Assembly: GCF_000740675.1 (NCBI RefSeq)
Contig: NZ_JPXI01000030.1
Location: 1 to 64,000 of the forward strand
Length of the DNA: 64,000 nt
From: Massilia sp. BSC265
Lineage (GTDB): Bacteria > Pseudomonadota > Gammaproteobacteria > Burkholderiales > Burkholderiaceae_D
Reading direction: 5' to 3'
In this document: positions 42,771-51,454 of the stretch, in pieces
Layout: each line of letters begins with the position of its first letter
How positions within the stretch are numbered: position 1 is the first letter of the stretch
Notes under the pieces: model-generated
The model's database searches: none
What the model was told of the DNA's origin: nothing
What the model saw: only the letters and a program-made list of their open reading frames with translations
Program-made: the position numbers and the translations under genes

Positions 42771-43886
42771 ATGGCGCACATTCCAGAACGCCGCTCGCTG
42801 CGGCGCCGCCTGCGTCCCTATTTCACGGTCTTCGACTGGCCGCTCGGCCTCGTGTTGTTCATCCTGATGATGACCAGCGTGATCACCATGACCTCGGCCG
42901 GCGCCGAGTACCCGGACCGCGTCGAGCACCAGATTCGCAATTTCATGTTGTCCTTCGCCGTCATGTGGATCGCGGCCAACGTGCCGCCGCAAACCCTGAT
43001 GCGGCTCGCCGTGCCGATCTACACGGTCGGGGTGGGGCTGTTGATCGCGGTGGCGATGTTCGGCATTATCAAGAAGGGCGCACGGCGCTGGCTCTACGTG
43101 GGCGTCGATATCCAGCCCTCCGAAATCCTGAAGATCGCGACACCGCTGATGCTGGCCTGGTACTTCCAGCAGCGCGCCAATGCCAACACCTGGAAGACCT
43201 ACGTCATCGCCGCCGTACTCCTCCTGATTCCGTTTACCCTGATCGCCAAGCAGCCGGACCTCGGCACCGGGCTGATGGTGGGCGCCTCGGGCTTCTACGT
43301 GATCTTCCTGGCCGGCCTGCCGTGGAAGGCCATCATCGCGCTGGCCGTGTCGGGCGCCGCGGCGCTGCCGATCGCCTGGTCGATGCTGCACGATTACCAG
43401 CGCGAGCGGGTGATGACCCTGATCGATCCCACCTCCGACCCGCTGGGCAAGGGCTTCCACATCATCCAGTCCGAGATCGCGATCGGTTCCGGCGGCATGT
43501 TCGGCAAGGGCTACCTGCAGGGCACGCAGGGCGCTCTGGAATTCGTCCCCGAGCAGACCACGGACTTCGTGTTCGCCGTGTATTCGGAAGAGTTCGGCTT
43601 GGTCGGCAACCTGTTCCTGCTGTTCGTCTACCTGCTCCTGATCGGGCGCGGGCTGATGATTGCGGCCAATGCTCCGAATACATTCTCGCGCCTGCTGGCC
43701 GGCGCGATCACGATGATGTTCTTCACTTATGCTTTCGTCAACATGGGCATGGTGATCGGTATCCTGCCCGTCGTCGGCGTTCCCTTGCCTTTCATGAGCT
43801 ATGGCGGAACAGCCTTCATTACGCTCGGCCTCGGCGCTGGTATATTGATGAGTATTCAAAGACATCGTAAACTAGTGCAGACGTAA
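42771..43886 (+). CDS. rodA: Peptidoglycan glycosyltransferase RodA
   Basis: A 371-residue SEDS-family polymerase with about ten membrane helices, partner of PBP2. The stretches GARRWLYVGVDIQPSEILKIATPL, KQPDLGTGLMVGASG and the C-terminal PVVGVPLPFMSYGGTAFITLG are family signatures. It lies 3 nt after the PBP2 stop, so the pair is co-translated. Confidence 0.96.
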   Translation: MAHIPERRSLRRRLRPYFTVFDWPLGLVLFILMMTSVITMTSAGAEYPDRVEHQIRNFMLSFAVMWIAANVPPQTLMRLAVPIYTVGVGLLIAVAMFGIIKKGARRWLYVGVDIQPSEILKIATPLMLAWYFQQRANANTWKTYVIAAVLLLIPFTLIAKQPDLGTGLMVGASGFYVIFLAGLPWKAIIALAVSGAAALPIAWSMLHDYQRERVMTLIDPTSDPLGKGFHIIQSEIAIGSGGMFGKGYLQGTQGALEFVPEQTTDFVFAVYSEEFGLVGNLFLLFVYLLLIGRGLMIAANAPNTFSRLLAGAITMMFFTYAFVNMGMVIGILPVVGVPLPFMSYGGTAFITLGLGAGILMSIQRHRKLVQT

Positions 43887-43903
43887 TTTAATAGGGACCG
43901 TGC

Positions 43904-44920
43904 ATGGCCGTTCCAAGAAAACAACTTGCTGCGGTCATCACCCTGGCATTGCTCGCAACGCAACTGACGGGCTGCGGCACCACCGATTCCGGTGAACGTA
44001 AAAGCCTGATTCCGCTGCCGTGGAAGCATCCCGCGGCGAAACACACGGATGTGCCCAAGCTGCCGCCCGCCAATTCCGGGCGCGGCGGCTACTACAAGGA
44101 CGACGGCCCCGGCCTCAATCCGCCGCCGGGCCTGATGGACCTGCCCGATGCGGTGGTCAAGGACGAACCCTATTCGCGCTGGGCCAACCGTCCTTACTCG
44201 GTATTCGGCCAGACCTATACCCCGATCCTGCACCGGGATCCCTTCGTGCAACGTGGTGTCGCCAGCTGGTACGGCGTGAAGTTCCACGGCCAGAAGACCT
44301 CATCTGGCGAGCTCTATGACATGTACAAGATGACGGCGGCGCACCCGACGCTGCCGATTCCTTCCTACGCCCGCATCACCAGCGTCGAGACCGGCAAATC
44401 GGTCGTGGTGCGCATCAACGACCGCGGTCCCTTTCACGCCAGCCGCATTGTCGACGTCTCGTACACGGCGGCGCTGAAGCTCGGCCTGCTGGGCAGGGGC
44501 AGCCATGAGGTGGAGGTCGAGCGCCTGTTCCCCGATGATCCAATCCGGATGGCGTCCGAGCGCCGCAGCGCCACCTCGGAAGCGCAGTCGGCCCCGCCGG
44601 AAATCGCTGCGTTGATGCTGGAAGACCGCGTGCGGACCGATAGCGCGGCGGTGGCCGAGGTGTCCAATGTGGTCGCCAAGCTGGTCCCGCGAGGCAGTTT
44701 CTACGTCCAGCTCGGCGCCTACGGCCGTTCCGGCACCGCCGAAGCCATGAGCGAAAAGCTGATCGGTGCCGGTGTCGAAGTCGGCAAGCTGGAAGTGGTC
44801 AAGGTGGGATCGGTGAATCGCTTGTACGGCGGCCCCTTCGCCAGCCGCGAGGATGCGGCTGCGGCGGCACGTGCAGTGCCGTCTTCGTTCGGGCTGAAGC
44901 CGATCGTCGTCAAGCGCTGA
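43904..44920 (+). CDS. rlpA: RlpA-type septal ring lytic transglycosylase, lipoprotein with SPOR domain
   Basis: A 338-residue outer-membrane lipoprotein. The lipobox is LTGC (Cys at about residue 25). The double-psi beta barrel is about residues 110-200 (RGVASWYGVKFHGQKTSSGE, VRINDRGPFHASRIVDVSY), and a C-terminal SPOR domain (GSFYVQLGAYGRSG) binds denuded glycan. It closes the elongasome cluster, 17 nt after rodA. Confidence 0.93.
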   Translation: MAVPRKQLAAVITLALLATQLTGCGTTDSGERKSLIPLPWKHPAAKHTDVPKLPPANSGRGGYYKDDGPGLNPPPGLMDLPDAVVKDEPYSRWANRPYSVFGQTYTPILHRDPFVQRGVASWYGVKFHGQKTSSGELYDMYKMTAAHPTLPIPSYARITSVETGKSVVVRINDRGPFHASRIVDVSYTAALKLGLLGRGSHEVEVERLFPDDPIRMASERRSATSEAQSAPPEIAALMLEDRVRTDSAAVAEVSNVVAKLVPRGSFYVQLGAYGRSGTAEAMSEKLIGAGVEVGKLEVVKVGSVNRLYGGPFASREDAAAAARAVPSSFGLKPIVVKR

Positions 44921-45041
44921 GCTCACTCAACGGGTGTTGGTACGGGGGGCGGGGCGTCCCGGCTCCGCGGTCGACGGCCGCCAGCAGATTCGCGGCTGAA
45001 TGATTTGCGGGTATCGCCGCGTGGCCGGAAATCCGCCTACC

Positions 45042-45758
45042 TTACGGGCAAGGCCGCACGTGCACCCCGGCGAAATCGTCGGCGATGCCCGCCACCCGTG
45101 CACGCTCGTCCGGCGTCAAATCGCGGAACTGCCATGCCGCGCGCGTGCCTTGCGGCCCGCGCGGCAGCACCCGCACGTCGCGTACGCCCTGTTTGCCCAG
45201 CGCTGCCACCAGGCTCTGCGCGGCGGCCTCGGTCTTGAACACGCCCAGCGACACCGCCCACTTGAGCGGCGATTCGCCCTGCATCACGAAGAAGTTCTCG
45301 ACGCCGCGTTCCTTCAGTTCGGCCACGCGGCGGTCGGCGCCTTCCTTGCCGCCGTTGGGCGGCAGGTAGACGAGGTGGCTGGTGACTTCCTGGAAGGGCA
45401 CGCTGGTGCGGGACACACGCCCGCCCAGGCCCAGGCGGGCGATGCGCGTCTCGAAGCGGCGCGCGTCGGCGACCGTGAACGCGCCGGCCTGGGTGCAGGC
45501 GATGGTCGCAACCGCCGGCGCAGGCGCCTGCGCAGGTGCGGGCTCGGGTGCGGCAGGTTCCGGTGCGGCCGGGGGCGCGGCCGTCTCGGCGGCTGCCCTT
45601 GCTTCGGCCGCGGTGAGCATCACCATGCGCTCGACGGCCAGCTGGTTCTTCAGGCGCTGCGGTTCGCGCTCGCCGCCCTCGAGCCTGCCGAGGTAGCCTT
45701 GGCCGTAGGCCAGCAGCAGGGCGTTCAGCGCCAGCAGTGCCCAGAATACGAATTTCAC
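45042..45758 (-). CDS. SPOR domain membrane protein
   Basis: A 238-residue protein with an N-terminal membrane helix (VKFVFWALLALNALLLAYGQG), a Pro/Ala-rich linker (about 75-110) and a C-terminal SPOR-like region (GGRVSRTSVPFQEVTSHLVYLPP, KWAVSLGVFKTEAAAQSL). The GTG start is chosen with GGAGGA 9 nt upstream; a TTG directly before it is an alternative. It is the last gene of the run that begins at argS, 19 nt after coaX. Confidence 0.8.
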   Translation of the reverse strand: MKFVFWALLALNALLLAYGQGYLGRLEGGEREPQRLKNQLAVERMVMLTAAEARAAAETAAPPAAPEPAAPEPAPAQAPAPAVATIACTQAGAFTVADARRFETRIARLGLGGRVSRTSVPFQEVTSHLVYLPPNGGKEGADRRVAELKERGVENFFVMQGESPLKWAVSLGVFKTEAAAQSLVAALGKQGVRDVRVLPRGPQGTRAAWQFRDLTPDERARVAGIADDFAGVHVRPCP

Positions 45759-45777
45759 CAAGTGTGCTCCTCCATCC

Positions 45778-46503
45778 TCAGGCGGCCGCCGCGTGCAGGC
45801 CGACCAGCACGATGTTATCGACCACCCGATGCGGGAACTTGAGGACCGGCGCGATATAGGGCGCCGCGCCGCCGGAGACGATGCATGCCGTGGCGCCGTG
45901 CGCCGTACAGGCGCGCTCGATGGCGCCGGCCTGCGCCGACAGGACGCCGGAGACGATGGCGTCGTCGGTGTTGTCGCCGAAGACCGGAGGAGGCGCTGCT
46001 CCCGGCGCCACCTGGGGCAGCTGGGCCGTATTGCGGGCCAGCGAGCCGGCCATCAGGGCCAGGCCCGGCAGGATCATGCCGCCGATGAAACGCCCGTCCG
46101 CCGTGACGGCGTCCACCGTGGTCGCGGTGCCGCAGGTTGCCACGACCACGTCCTGTCCGGGCGCCAGCGCGCGGGCGCCGATGGCGGCGGCGAAGCGGTC
46201 GCAGCCCAGCTGGCCGGGGGTGCGGTAGCCGTTCTGCAGGCCTGCGCGCGCCTCCGTGGAGGCGAACCATTCGACGGCAATCCCGGCCGGCAGCGCCTGG
46301 GCGATGCGCTCGCGCAGGGCGGCACCGGCGACGTTGGAGACGATGGCGCGCGCCACGCAGGCCCGGCGCCAGGCATCGGCCGCCCCATCGAGCCCGGCGT
46401 GCGAGACCGCATCGGCCTGCGTCCAGGCGCCCAGCGCAGCGCCCGGCGCAGCGGTCGCCCATTTGATGCGGGTATTGCCCGCGTCGATCAGCAGCAGATT
46501 CAT
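45778..46503 (-). CDS. coaX: Type III pantothenate kinase
   Basis: A 241-residue kinase of coenzyme A synthesis. The phosphate motif LLIDAGNTRIKWA at the start, the GCDRFAAAIGAR segment and CGTATTVDAVTADGRFIGGMILPG are typical of CoaX, which is not related to CoaA. It sits 9 nt after birA; this birA-coaX pairing is common in Burkholderiales. Confidence 0.94.
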   Translation of the reverse strand: MNLLLIDAGNTRIKWATAAPGAALGAWTQADAVSHAGLDGAADAWRRACVARAIVSNVAGAALRERIAQALPAGIAVEWFASTEARAGLQNGYRTPGQLGCDRFAAAIGARALAPGQDVVVATCGTATTVDAVTADGRFIGGMILPGLALMAGSLARNTAQLPQVAPGAAPPPVFGDNTDDAIVSGVLSAQAGAIERACTAHGATACIVSGGAAPYIAPVLKFPHRVVDNIVLVGLHAAAA

Positions 46504-46512
46504 TCTCTTGTC

Positions 46513-47286
46513 TCACTCACCGAGCCGCAATGACACGTCACCGGCCAGCACCGTAGTGCGTCCCTCGGCCGTGTCGAGCAGCAGCCTGCCTGAGTCGTCG
46601 ACGCCCGCCGCCAGGCCTTCCTGCAGCACCTGACCGTCGTCGAGGATGACGACCGGGCGGCCCTGCCAGGCATGGCGCAGGTTCCAGCGTGCGCTGAAGG
46701 CGGCAAAACCCTGCTGCGCGAACAGGCGCAGCGCGTCGGCCAGCGCGTCGAGCAGGGCGGCCATCAGGACGTCGCGCTCCATGCGCGCCAGCCAGGGCGC
46801 GCCGGCGGCGCTGCGGCCGAGGAGCGCTTCCACCTCGTCCGGCATGATCAGGTTCAGGCCGATGCCGATCACGGCCCAGGTGCCGCCGCCGCTGTCGACC
46901 GAGGCGGACTGGGTCTCGATCAGGATCCCGGCAAGCTTGTCGCCGTCCTTGAGCACGTCGTTCGGCCACTTGAGCTGGACTTGCACGCCCAGTTGGCCCA
47001 GCGCGTCGCCGAGCGCCACCCCGACCGCCAGCGGCAGGCCGCTGAGCTGCTGCAGGCCACCGTCGAACTTCCAGGCCAGCGAAAAGGTGAGCGAATTCCC
47101 GGCGGAGGAAAGCCAGCTGCGGCCTGCGCGGCCGCGCCCGGCGGTCTGGTGCTCGGCGACCAGCAGTACCGGTTGCGTCAGCTGTGCGGCGCGCGCCAGC
47201 AGGTCGGCGTTGGTCGAGCCGGTCTCGGGCACGACCTCCACGGCGACGCCGGCCCGGGACAGCGAGGCGATACGGTCCGCGTTCAT
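46513..47286 (-). CDS. birA: Biotin-[acetyl-CoA-carboxylase] ligase
   Basis: A 257-residue biotin protein ligase. The biotin/ATP loop GRGRAGRSW, LKWPNDVLKDGDKLAGIL and IGIGLNL are intact. There is no N-terminal winged helix, so it is a monofunctional ligase and cannot repress biotin genes as E. coli BirA does. Its start overlaps the SDR stop by 4 nt. Confidence 0.92.
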   Translation of the reverse strand: MNADRIASLSRAGVAVEVVPETGSTNADLLARAAQLTQPVLLVAEHQTAGRGRAGRSWLSSAGNSLTFSLAWKFDGGLQQLSGLPLAVGVALGDALGQLGVQVQLKWPNDVLKDGDKLAGILIETQSASVDSGGGTWAVIGIGLNLIMPDEVEALLGRSAAGAPWLARMERDVLMAALLDALADALRLFAQQGFAAFSARWNLRHAWQGRPVVILDDGQVLQEGLAAGVDDSGRLLLDTAEGRTTVLAGDVSLRLGE

Positions 47287-48089
47287 GCTTGCCCCCGCGG
47301 TTCATCGATCCTGTGTTTTGTCGGAGCGCGCGAGAACGCAAGATCGAACAAGGCATTCGGCAGCAGGCGCAGCAGCTTGGCCACGACGCCCATCTGCCAG
47401 GGCAGCACGCGGTAGCTGGCGCCGCGCGCGATCACGTCGGCTGCCTGCGCCGCGAAGCGCTCGACAGGCATCAGGAAAGGCATGGGAAAACGGTTGTTGC
47501 GGGTCATGGGTGTATCGATATAGCCGGGGGCGATGGTCACCACCTTGATGCCGGAAGCACGCAGTTCCAGGCGCAGCGATTCGCAGTAGCTGTGCACGGC
47601 GGCCTTGGAGGCGCAGTAGGCGCCGGCGCCGCGCATGCCGCGGATGCCCGCCACGCTGCCGATCCCGACCAGGCGGCGCGGGCCCTGCCGGGCTTTCATG
47701 CCGGCGATGAAGGGCGCGAACGTGGAGATGGTGGCGCCGACATTGGTGGCGAACACGGCGTCGAACACCGGCAGGTCGCCGGGGCGCTCGGTAAGGGTGC
47801 CGTGCGAGATGCCGGCGCAGGCGATCACGATGTCGGCGCCGCCGTTTGCCGCGATGAAGTCGGCCGCTGCGCCGGCCACCGCCTCGCGGTCGGTGACGTC
47901 CACTGCGTAGATGCGGTGGCGTCCGGGATGGGGGAGACTGGCCTGGAGCTCTTCCAATACAGTGCGGCGCCGCGCCAGCAGGCCGAGTGAGGCGCCGCGC
48001 GCCGCGTATTCGCGCGCCAGCGCTGCGCCGATACCGCTCGAGGCGCCGGTGATGAACACCCGGTCCGCGCGGGCCGGCCCTACGGTCAT
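47283..48089 (-). CDS. SDR family oxidoreductase
   Basis: A 268-residue short-chain dehydrogenase. The cofactor motif TGASSGIG is at about residues 15-22, NxGxx-type CAGIS follows, and the catalytic Tyr-Lys is in YCASKAAVHSY. The C-terminal extension with ARGASYRVLPWQMGVVAKLLRLLPNALFD is like many SDRs of membrane-near function. The substrate is unknown. It overlaps dsbA and birA by 4 nt on each side. Confidence 0.88.
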   Translation of the reverse strand: MTVGPARADRVFITGASSGIGAALAREYAARGASLGLLARRRTVLEELQASLPHPGRHRIYAVDVTDREAVAGAAADFIAANGGADIVIACAGISHGTLTERPGDLPVFDAVFATNVGATISTFAPFIAGMKARQGPRRLVGIGSVAGIRGMRGAGAYCASKAAVHSYCESLRLELRASGIKVVTIAPGYIDTPMTRNNRFPMPFLMPVERFAAQAADVIARGASYRVLPWQMGVVAKLLRLLPNALFDLAFSRAPTKHRIDEPRGQA

Positions 48090-48763
48090 TTCTTGTCCGC
48101 TTTCGCCCGCGCGACCAGCTTGTCCATCACCTGGAGGGTGCCCTGCAGCGCCTCGTTGCCGCTGACGTTGCCGGATTCGCCGATCATGCCGGGCGAGGTC
48201 AGGAAGCGGCCGTCGACCGCGATCATTGGCCAGTGGGTGATGCGGTAGGCTTCCATCATCGCCTGGGCACGGCGCACCTTGGCCTGCACGCCGAAGGAGC
48301 GGTAGGCGTCGATGAATTTCGCGCGGTCGATGCCGGCGCGGCTGGCCCAGTCGAACACCTGCTCGTCCTGGGCGAAGGACACGCGGTCGACGTGGTAGGC
48401 GTTGAACACCTTGCCGTGGAACTGCTCGAGCAGGCCGAGCGATTCAAGCGTGAAGAACAGGCGCTGCTGCGCCTGAACCTGTGGTCCGCGCGGCACGTGC
48501 ACGCGCCGGAACACGATGTTGTCGCCCTGCTTCTTCACCCACTCAGCCAGGTGCGGCTCGAAGGCGTAGCAGTGCGGGCAGTAATAGGCGAAGAACTCGA
48601 TCACCTCGACCTTGCCGCCGCTGTCGGTCGGCTGCGCTTCCGGCAGGACCTGATACTCGGCGCCTTCCTTCGGTGCTGCGGGCGAGGCTGCGGCAGTACC
48701 GGTCACCAGCGCGGGGGCGGCAAGCATGGCGGCGGAGCAGATCAGGCGGCGAAGCGGGTTCAT
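48086..48763 (-). CDS. dsbA: DsbA-like thiol:disulfide interchange protein
   Basis: A 225-residue periplasmic oxidase with a signal peptide (about residues 1-26). The redox motif CPHC is in FAYYCPHCYAFEPH near residue 61, and the cis-Pro is likely in ITHWPMIAVDG. The fold and length match DsbA. It lies 28 nt after the SPOR gene and is coupled to the SDR gene downstream. Confidence 0.93.
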   Translation of the reverse strand: MNPLRRLICSAAMLAAPALVTGTAAASPAAPKEGAEYQVLPEAQPTDSGGKVEVIEFFAYYCPHCYAFEPHLAEWVKKQGDNIVFRRVHVPRGPQVQAQQRLFFTLESLGLLEQFHGKVFNAYHVDRVSFAQDEQVFDWASRAGIDRAKFIDAYRSFGVQAKVRRAQAMMEAYRITHWPMIAVDGRFLTSPGMIGESGNVSGNEALQGTLQVMDKLVARAKADKK

Positions 48764-48791
48764 GCGGTTCCTTCAGTGCGATGGGAACGGG

Positions 48792-49463
48792 TTAGCGCTG
48801 GTTGCGGACGATGGCGACGTCGATGCCGCTGTCGAGCAGCTTGGCGCGCGCCTTGTTCATGGCTTCCGGGCCGCTGTACGGGCCGACGCGCACGCGGTGC
48901 AGCACGCCGCTGTCGGTGCTGCGGTCGGTGATCGCGGCTTCGAAGCCGAGCAGGGCCAGCTTGGCGCGGGTGTTCTCGGCATCGGACATCTCGCGGAAGG
49001 CGCCGGCTTGCAGGTAGTAGATGTAGCCGTCGCTGCCGGCGGCCGGTGCTGCTGCAGTGGCTGCCGGGGCAGGGGCGGGCGCGGTGGACGGAGCGGCCGG
49101 CGCCACGGCACCCTGCATGCCTGCGATGGCCTGGCCCAGCGGGTCGGCATCTGCCGCTGCCGGTGCCGGTGCGGGCGCTGCTGCCGGCGCCGGCCGGCTG
49201 GCGCGCTCGGCGATTTCGCGGTTCGCTTCGCGTGCGGCGTCGCGTTTGCCGTACAGCGGCTTGTTCGGATCGCTTGCCTGGCTCGGCTCGAGGTCGGCCG
49301 GACGGCCCATCTTGTTGGAGCGGTCGGTGAAGGGCGACTGGCCCTTGGTGATCACGAGCGCGACCGCCACCGCGATCCCCAGGCCGATGATCAGGCCGAT
49401 GATGATGCCGGTCAGGGTGCTGCCGCGCTGGCGCAGCGGTGAGAAGGTACGGATGGCGGTCAT
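48792..49463 (-). CDS. SPOR domain protein (FtsN/DedD-like)
   Basis: A 223-residue protein with a short cytosolic start, one membrane helix (TGIIIGLIIGLGIAVAVALVI, about residues 17-37), a Pro/Ala-rich linker and a C-terminal SPOR domain (YIYYLQAGAFREMSDAENTRAKL). This FtsN-like plan fits a divisome protein; argS-ftsN-like-dsbA neighbours are common in Burkholderiales. The start MTAIRTFSPLRQRG is chosen over an ATG 56 codons upstream inside argS. Confidence 0.88.
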   Translation of the reverse strand: MTAIRTFSPLRQRGSTLTGIIIGLIIGLGIAVAVALVITKGQSPFTDRSNKMGRPADLEPSQASDPNKPLYGKRDAAREANREIAERASRPAPAAAPAPAPAAADADPLGQAIAGMQGAVAPAAPSTAPAPAPAATAAAPAAGSDGYIYYLQAGAFREMSDAENTRAKLALLGFEAAITDRSTDSGVLHRVRVGPYSGPEAMNKARAKLLDSGIDVAIVRNQR

Positions 49464-49483
49464 GTTGCGCTGGGTATGGAGGG

Positions 49484-51223
49484 TTACTCTTGGGCTTCGG
49501 TCGGGGCGCGTTCCATCTTGCTTGGTGCCGACACGCCGATCAGGGCCAGGCCGTTGCGCAACACTTGGCGGGTAGCAAGGGCCAGGGCGAGACGCGCCAG
49601 CTTCAGCGGCTCGTTGTCGTCGAGCAGCCACTTGTGTGCGAAGTAGTAACTATGCAGCTCGCCGGCCAGTTCGCGCAGGTAGAAGGCGACGTGGTGCGGG
49701 CTCAGTTCCAGCTTGGCGCGCTCCAGCATTTCCGGATAGGCAGCCAGCTTCGCCAGCAGGCTTGCTTCGTGTGCCGTGTCGAGCAGCGACAGGTCGGCCT
49801 GCGCCAGTTGGGCTTCATCTCCGCCCCAGTTGGCGAGCGCCGAGCAGATGCGGGCATGGGCGTACTGCACGTAGTACACCGGGTTCTCGTCCGAGGTCTT
49901 GAGCGCGACGTCGACGTCGAACACGAATTCGGTGTCGGCCTTGCGCGAGATGAGGAAGAAGCGCACGGCGTCGCGACCGCGGGTGACGTCGCCGTTGCCC
50001 GACCATTCGATCAGGTCGCGCACGGTGACGTAGGAGCCGGCGCGCTTGGAGATCTTGACCTCTTCGCCGTTCTTCATCACGGTGACCATCTTGTGCAGCA
50101 CGTAGTCGGGATAGCCCTGCGGGATGCCGATGTCCACCGCCTGCAAACCGGCGCGCACGCGCGCAATGGTGCCGTGGTGGTCGCTGCCTTGCACGTTGAT
50201 GGCCTGGTCGAAACCGCGGCGGAATTTCTGGATGTGGTAGGCCACATCCGGCACGAAGTAGGTATAGGTGCCGTCGGACTTGCGCATCACGCGGTCCTTG
50301 TCGTCGCCGTAGTCAGTGGTCTTGAGCCACAGCGCGCCTTCCTGCTCGTACGTTTTTCCTGCATCCACGAGCGCCTGCACGGCCGCTTCCACCTTGCCGT
50401 CCGCGTAGAGCGAGGACTCGAGGTAGTAGTTGTCGAACTTGACGCCGAAGGCCTGCAGGTCCTGGTCCTGCTCGTTGCGCAGGTAGGTCACGGCGAAGCG
50501 GCGGATCGATTCGATGTCGTTCACGTCACCCGAGGCGGTGGCCGGCTCGCCATCGCTGGCCGCGACGGTTTTCCTGGCCAGGAAGTCGCTAGCGATGTCG
50601 GCGATGTAGTCGCCGTTGTAGGCCGACTCGGGCCATTCGGCATCGCCCGGCTTGAAGCCGCGCGCACGTGCCTGCACCGAGGTGGCGAGGGTGGCGATCT
50701 GGACACCGGCATCGTTGTAATAGAACTCGCGGGTCACCTGGTGGCCCTGCGATTCGAACAGGGACGAGAGCGCATCGCCGAGCGCGGCCTGGCGGCCGTG
50801 GCCGACGTGCAGCGGGCCGGTCGGGTTGGCCGAGACGAATTCGATGATCGCGTGGTGGCCATGGCCCGAAGTGCCGCGCCCGAACGCATCGCCTTGCTCC
50901 AGCACCGTCTTGACGACCGCCTGCTTGGCCTTGGGGGCCACGCGCAGGTTGATGAAGCCGGGGCCGGCAACGTCGGCCGATTCGACCAGGCCGGCAGCGC
51001 CAGGCTCGGCGAGCAGGGCGGCGACCAGGCGGGTAGCCAGCTCGCGCGGGTTGGTCTTGAGCGGCTTGGCCAGCTGCATCGCGATGTTGCAGGCGATGTC
51101 GCCGTGGCTCGGGTCGCGCGGACGCTCAAGGACGACGTTCGGGGTGAGATCGGTGCCGGCGACGATCGGCGCAAGGGCGGCCTGGAACAGGGCAACGATT
51201 TGTTGTTTTTGTTGGGCGAGCAT
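49484..51223 (-). CDS. argS: Arginyl-tRNA synthetase
   Basis: A 579-residue class I synthetase. The HIGH motif is in [20 protein letters not shown], the KMSK equivalent is VKISKRAG, and the C-terminal anticodon-binding domain ends near [20 protein letters not shown]. The start [14 protein letters not shown] is preferred; an upstream ATG would add 25 atypical residues. It heads the seven-gene run that ends at the SPOR gene at 45042. Confidence 0.96.
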   Translation of the reverse strand: MLAQQKQQIVALFQAALAPIVAGTDLTPNVVLERPRDPSHGDIACNIAMQLAKPLKTNPRELATRLVAALLAEPGAAGLVESADVAGPGFINLRVAPKAKQAVVKTVLEQGDAFGRGTSGHGHHAIIEFVSANPTGPLHVGHGRQAALGDALSSLFESQGHQVTREFYYNDAGVQIATLATSVQARARGFKPGDAEWPESAYNGDYIADIASDFLARKTVAASDGEPATASGDVNDIESIRRFAVTYLRNEQDQDLQAFGVKFDNYYLESSLYADGKVEAAVQALVDAGKTYEQEGALWLKTTDYGDDKDRVMRKSDGTYTYFVPDVAYHIQKFRRGFDQAINVQGSDHHGTIARVRAGLQAVDIGIPQGYPDYVLHKMVTVMKNGEEVKISKRAGSYVTVRDLIEWSGNGDVTRGRDAVRFFLISRKADTEFVFDVDVALKTSDENPVYYVQYAHARICSALANWGGDEAQLAQADLSLLDTAHEASLLAKLAAYPEMLERAKLELSPHHVAFYLRELAGELHSYYFAHKWLLDDNEPLKLARLALALATRQVLRNGLALIGVSAPSKMERAPTEAQE

Positions 51224-51344
51224 GGGATGTCGGTCTGATAAAAATGGCGGGCCTGCGGGCAGGCAAACAGCAATCATTATACTGGTTTGGCGCAGCACGC
51301 AATATGTTCACCTCGGCAAGTTGCCGTGTTTTGCGCGTATCCGG

Positions 51345-51388
51345 CTCATGCGTTGCTGATGCGCTGCTGATGCACCGCTCATGCATTG
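51345..51388. repeat. Four tandem 11-bp repeats between argS and rsmB
   Basis: The units are ctcatgcgttg, ctgatgcgctg, ctgatgcaccg and ctcatgcattg (consensus CT[C/G]ATGC[A/G]nnG), exactly 11 bp each and head to tail. They lie in the 231-bp divergent gap, 67 bp before the rsmB start. The helical-turn period would place a binding protein on one DNA face. Confidence 0.65.
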
Positions 51389-51454
51389 CTTAAGCGGTAC
51401 CAAAGCCTAAGCCGTTACAATGAGGGCCTTTTTCGACCGTATATTGACCTCGCC

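Noticed and set aside
40467..43865. An 1132-codon open frame antisense to mrdA and rodA
   Set aside because: A GC-rich antisense shadow: low complexity, His/Gln/Asp/Arg-rich, no domain; the plus strand has clear PBP2 and RodA.
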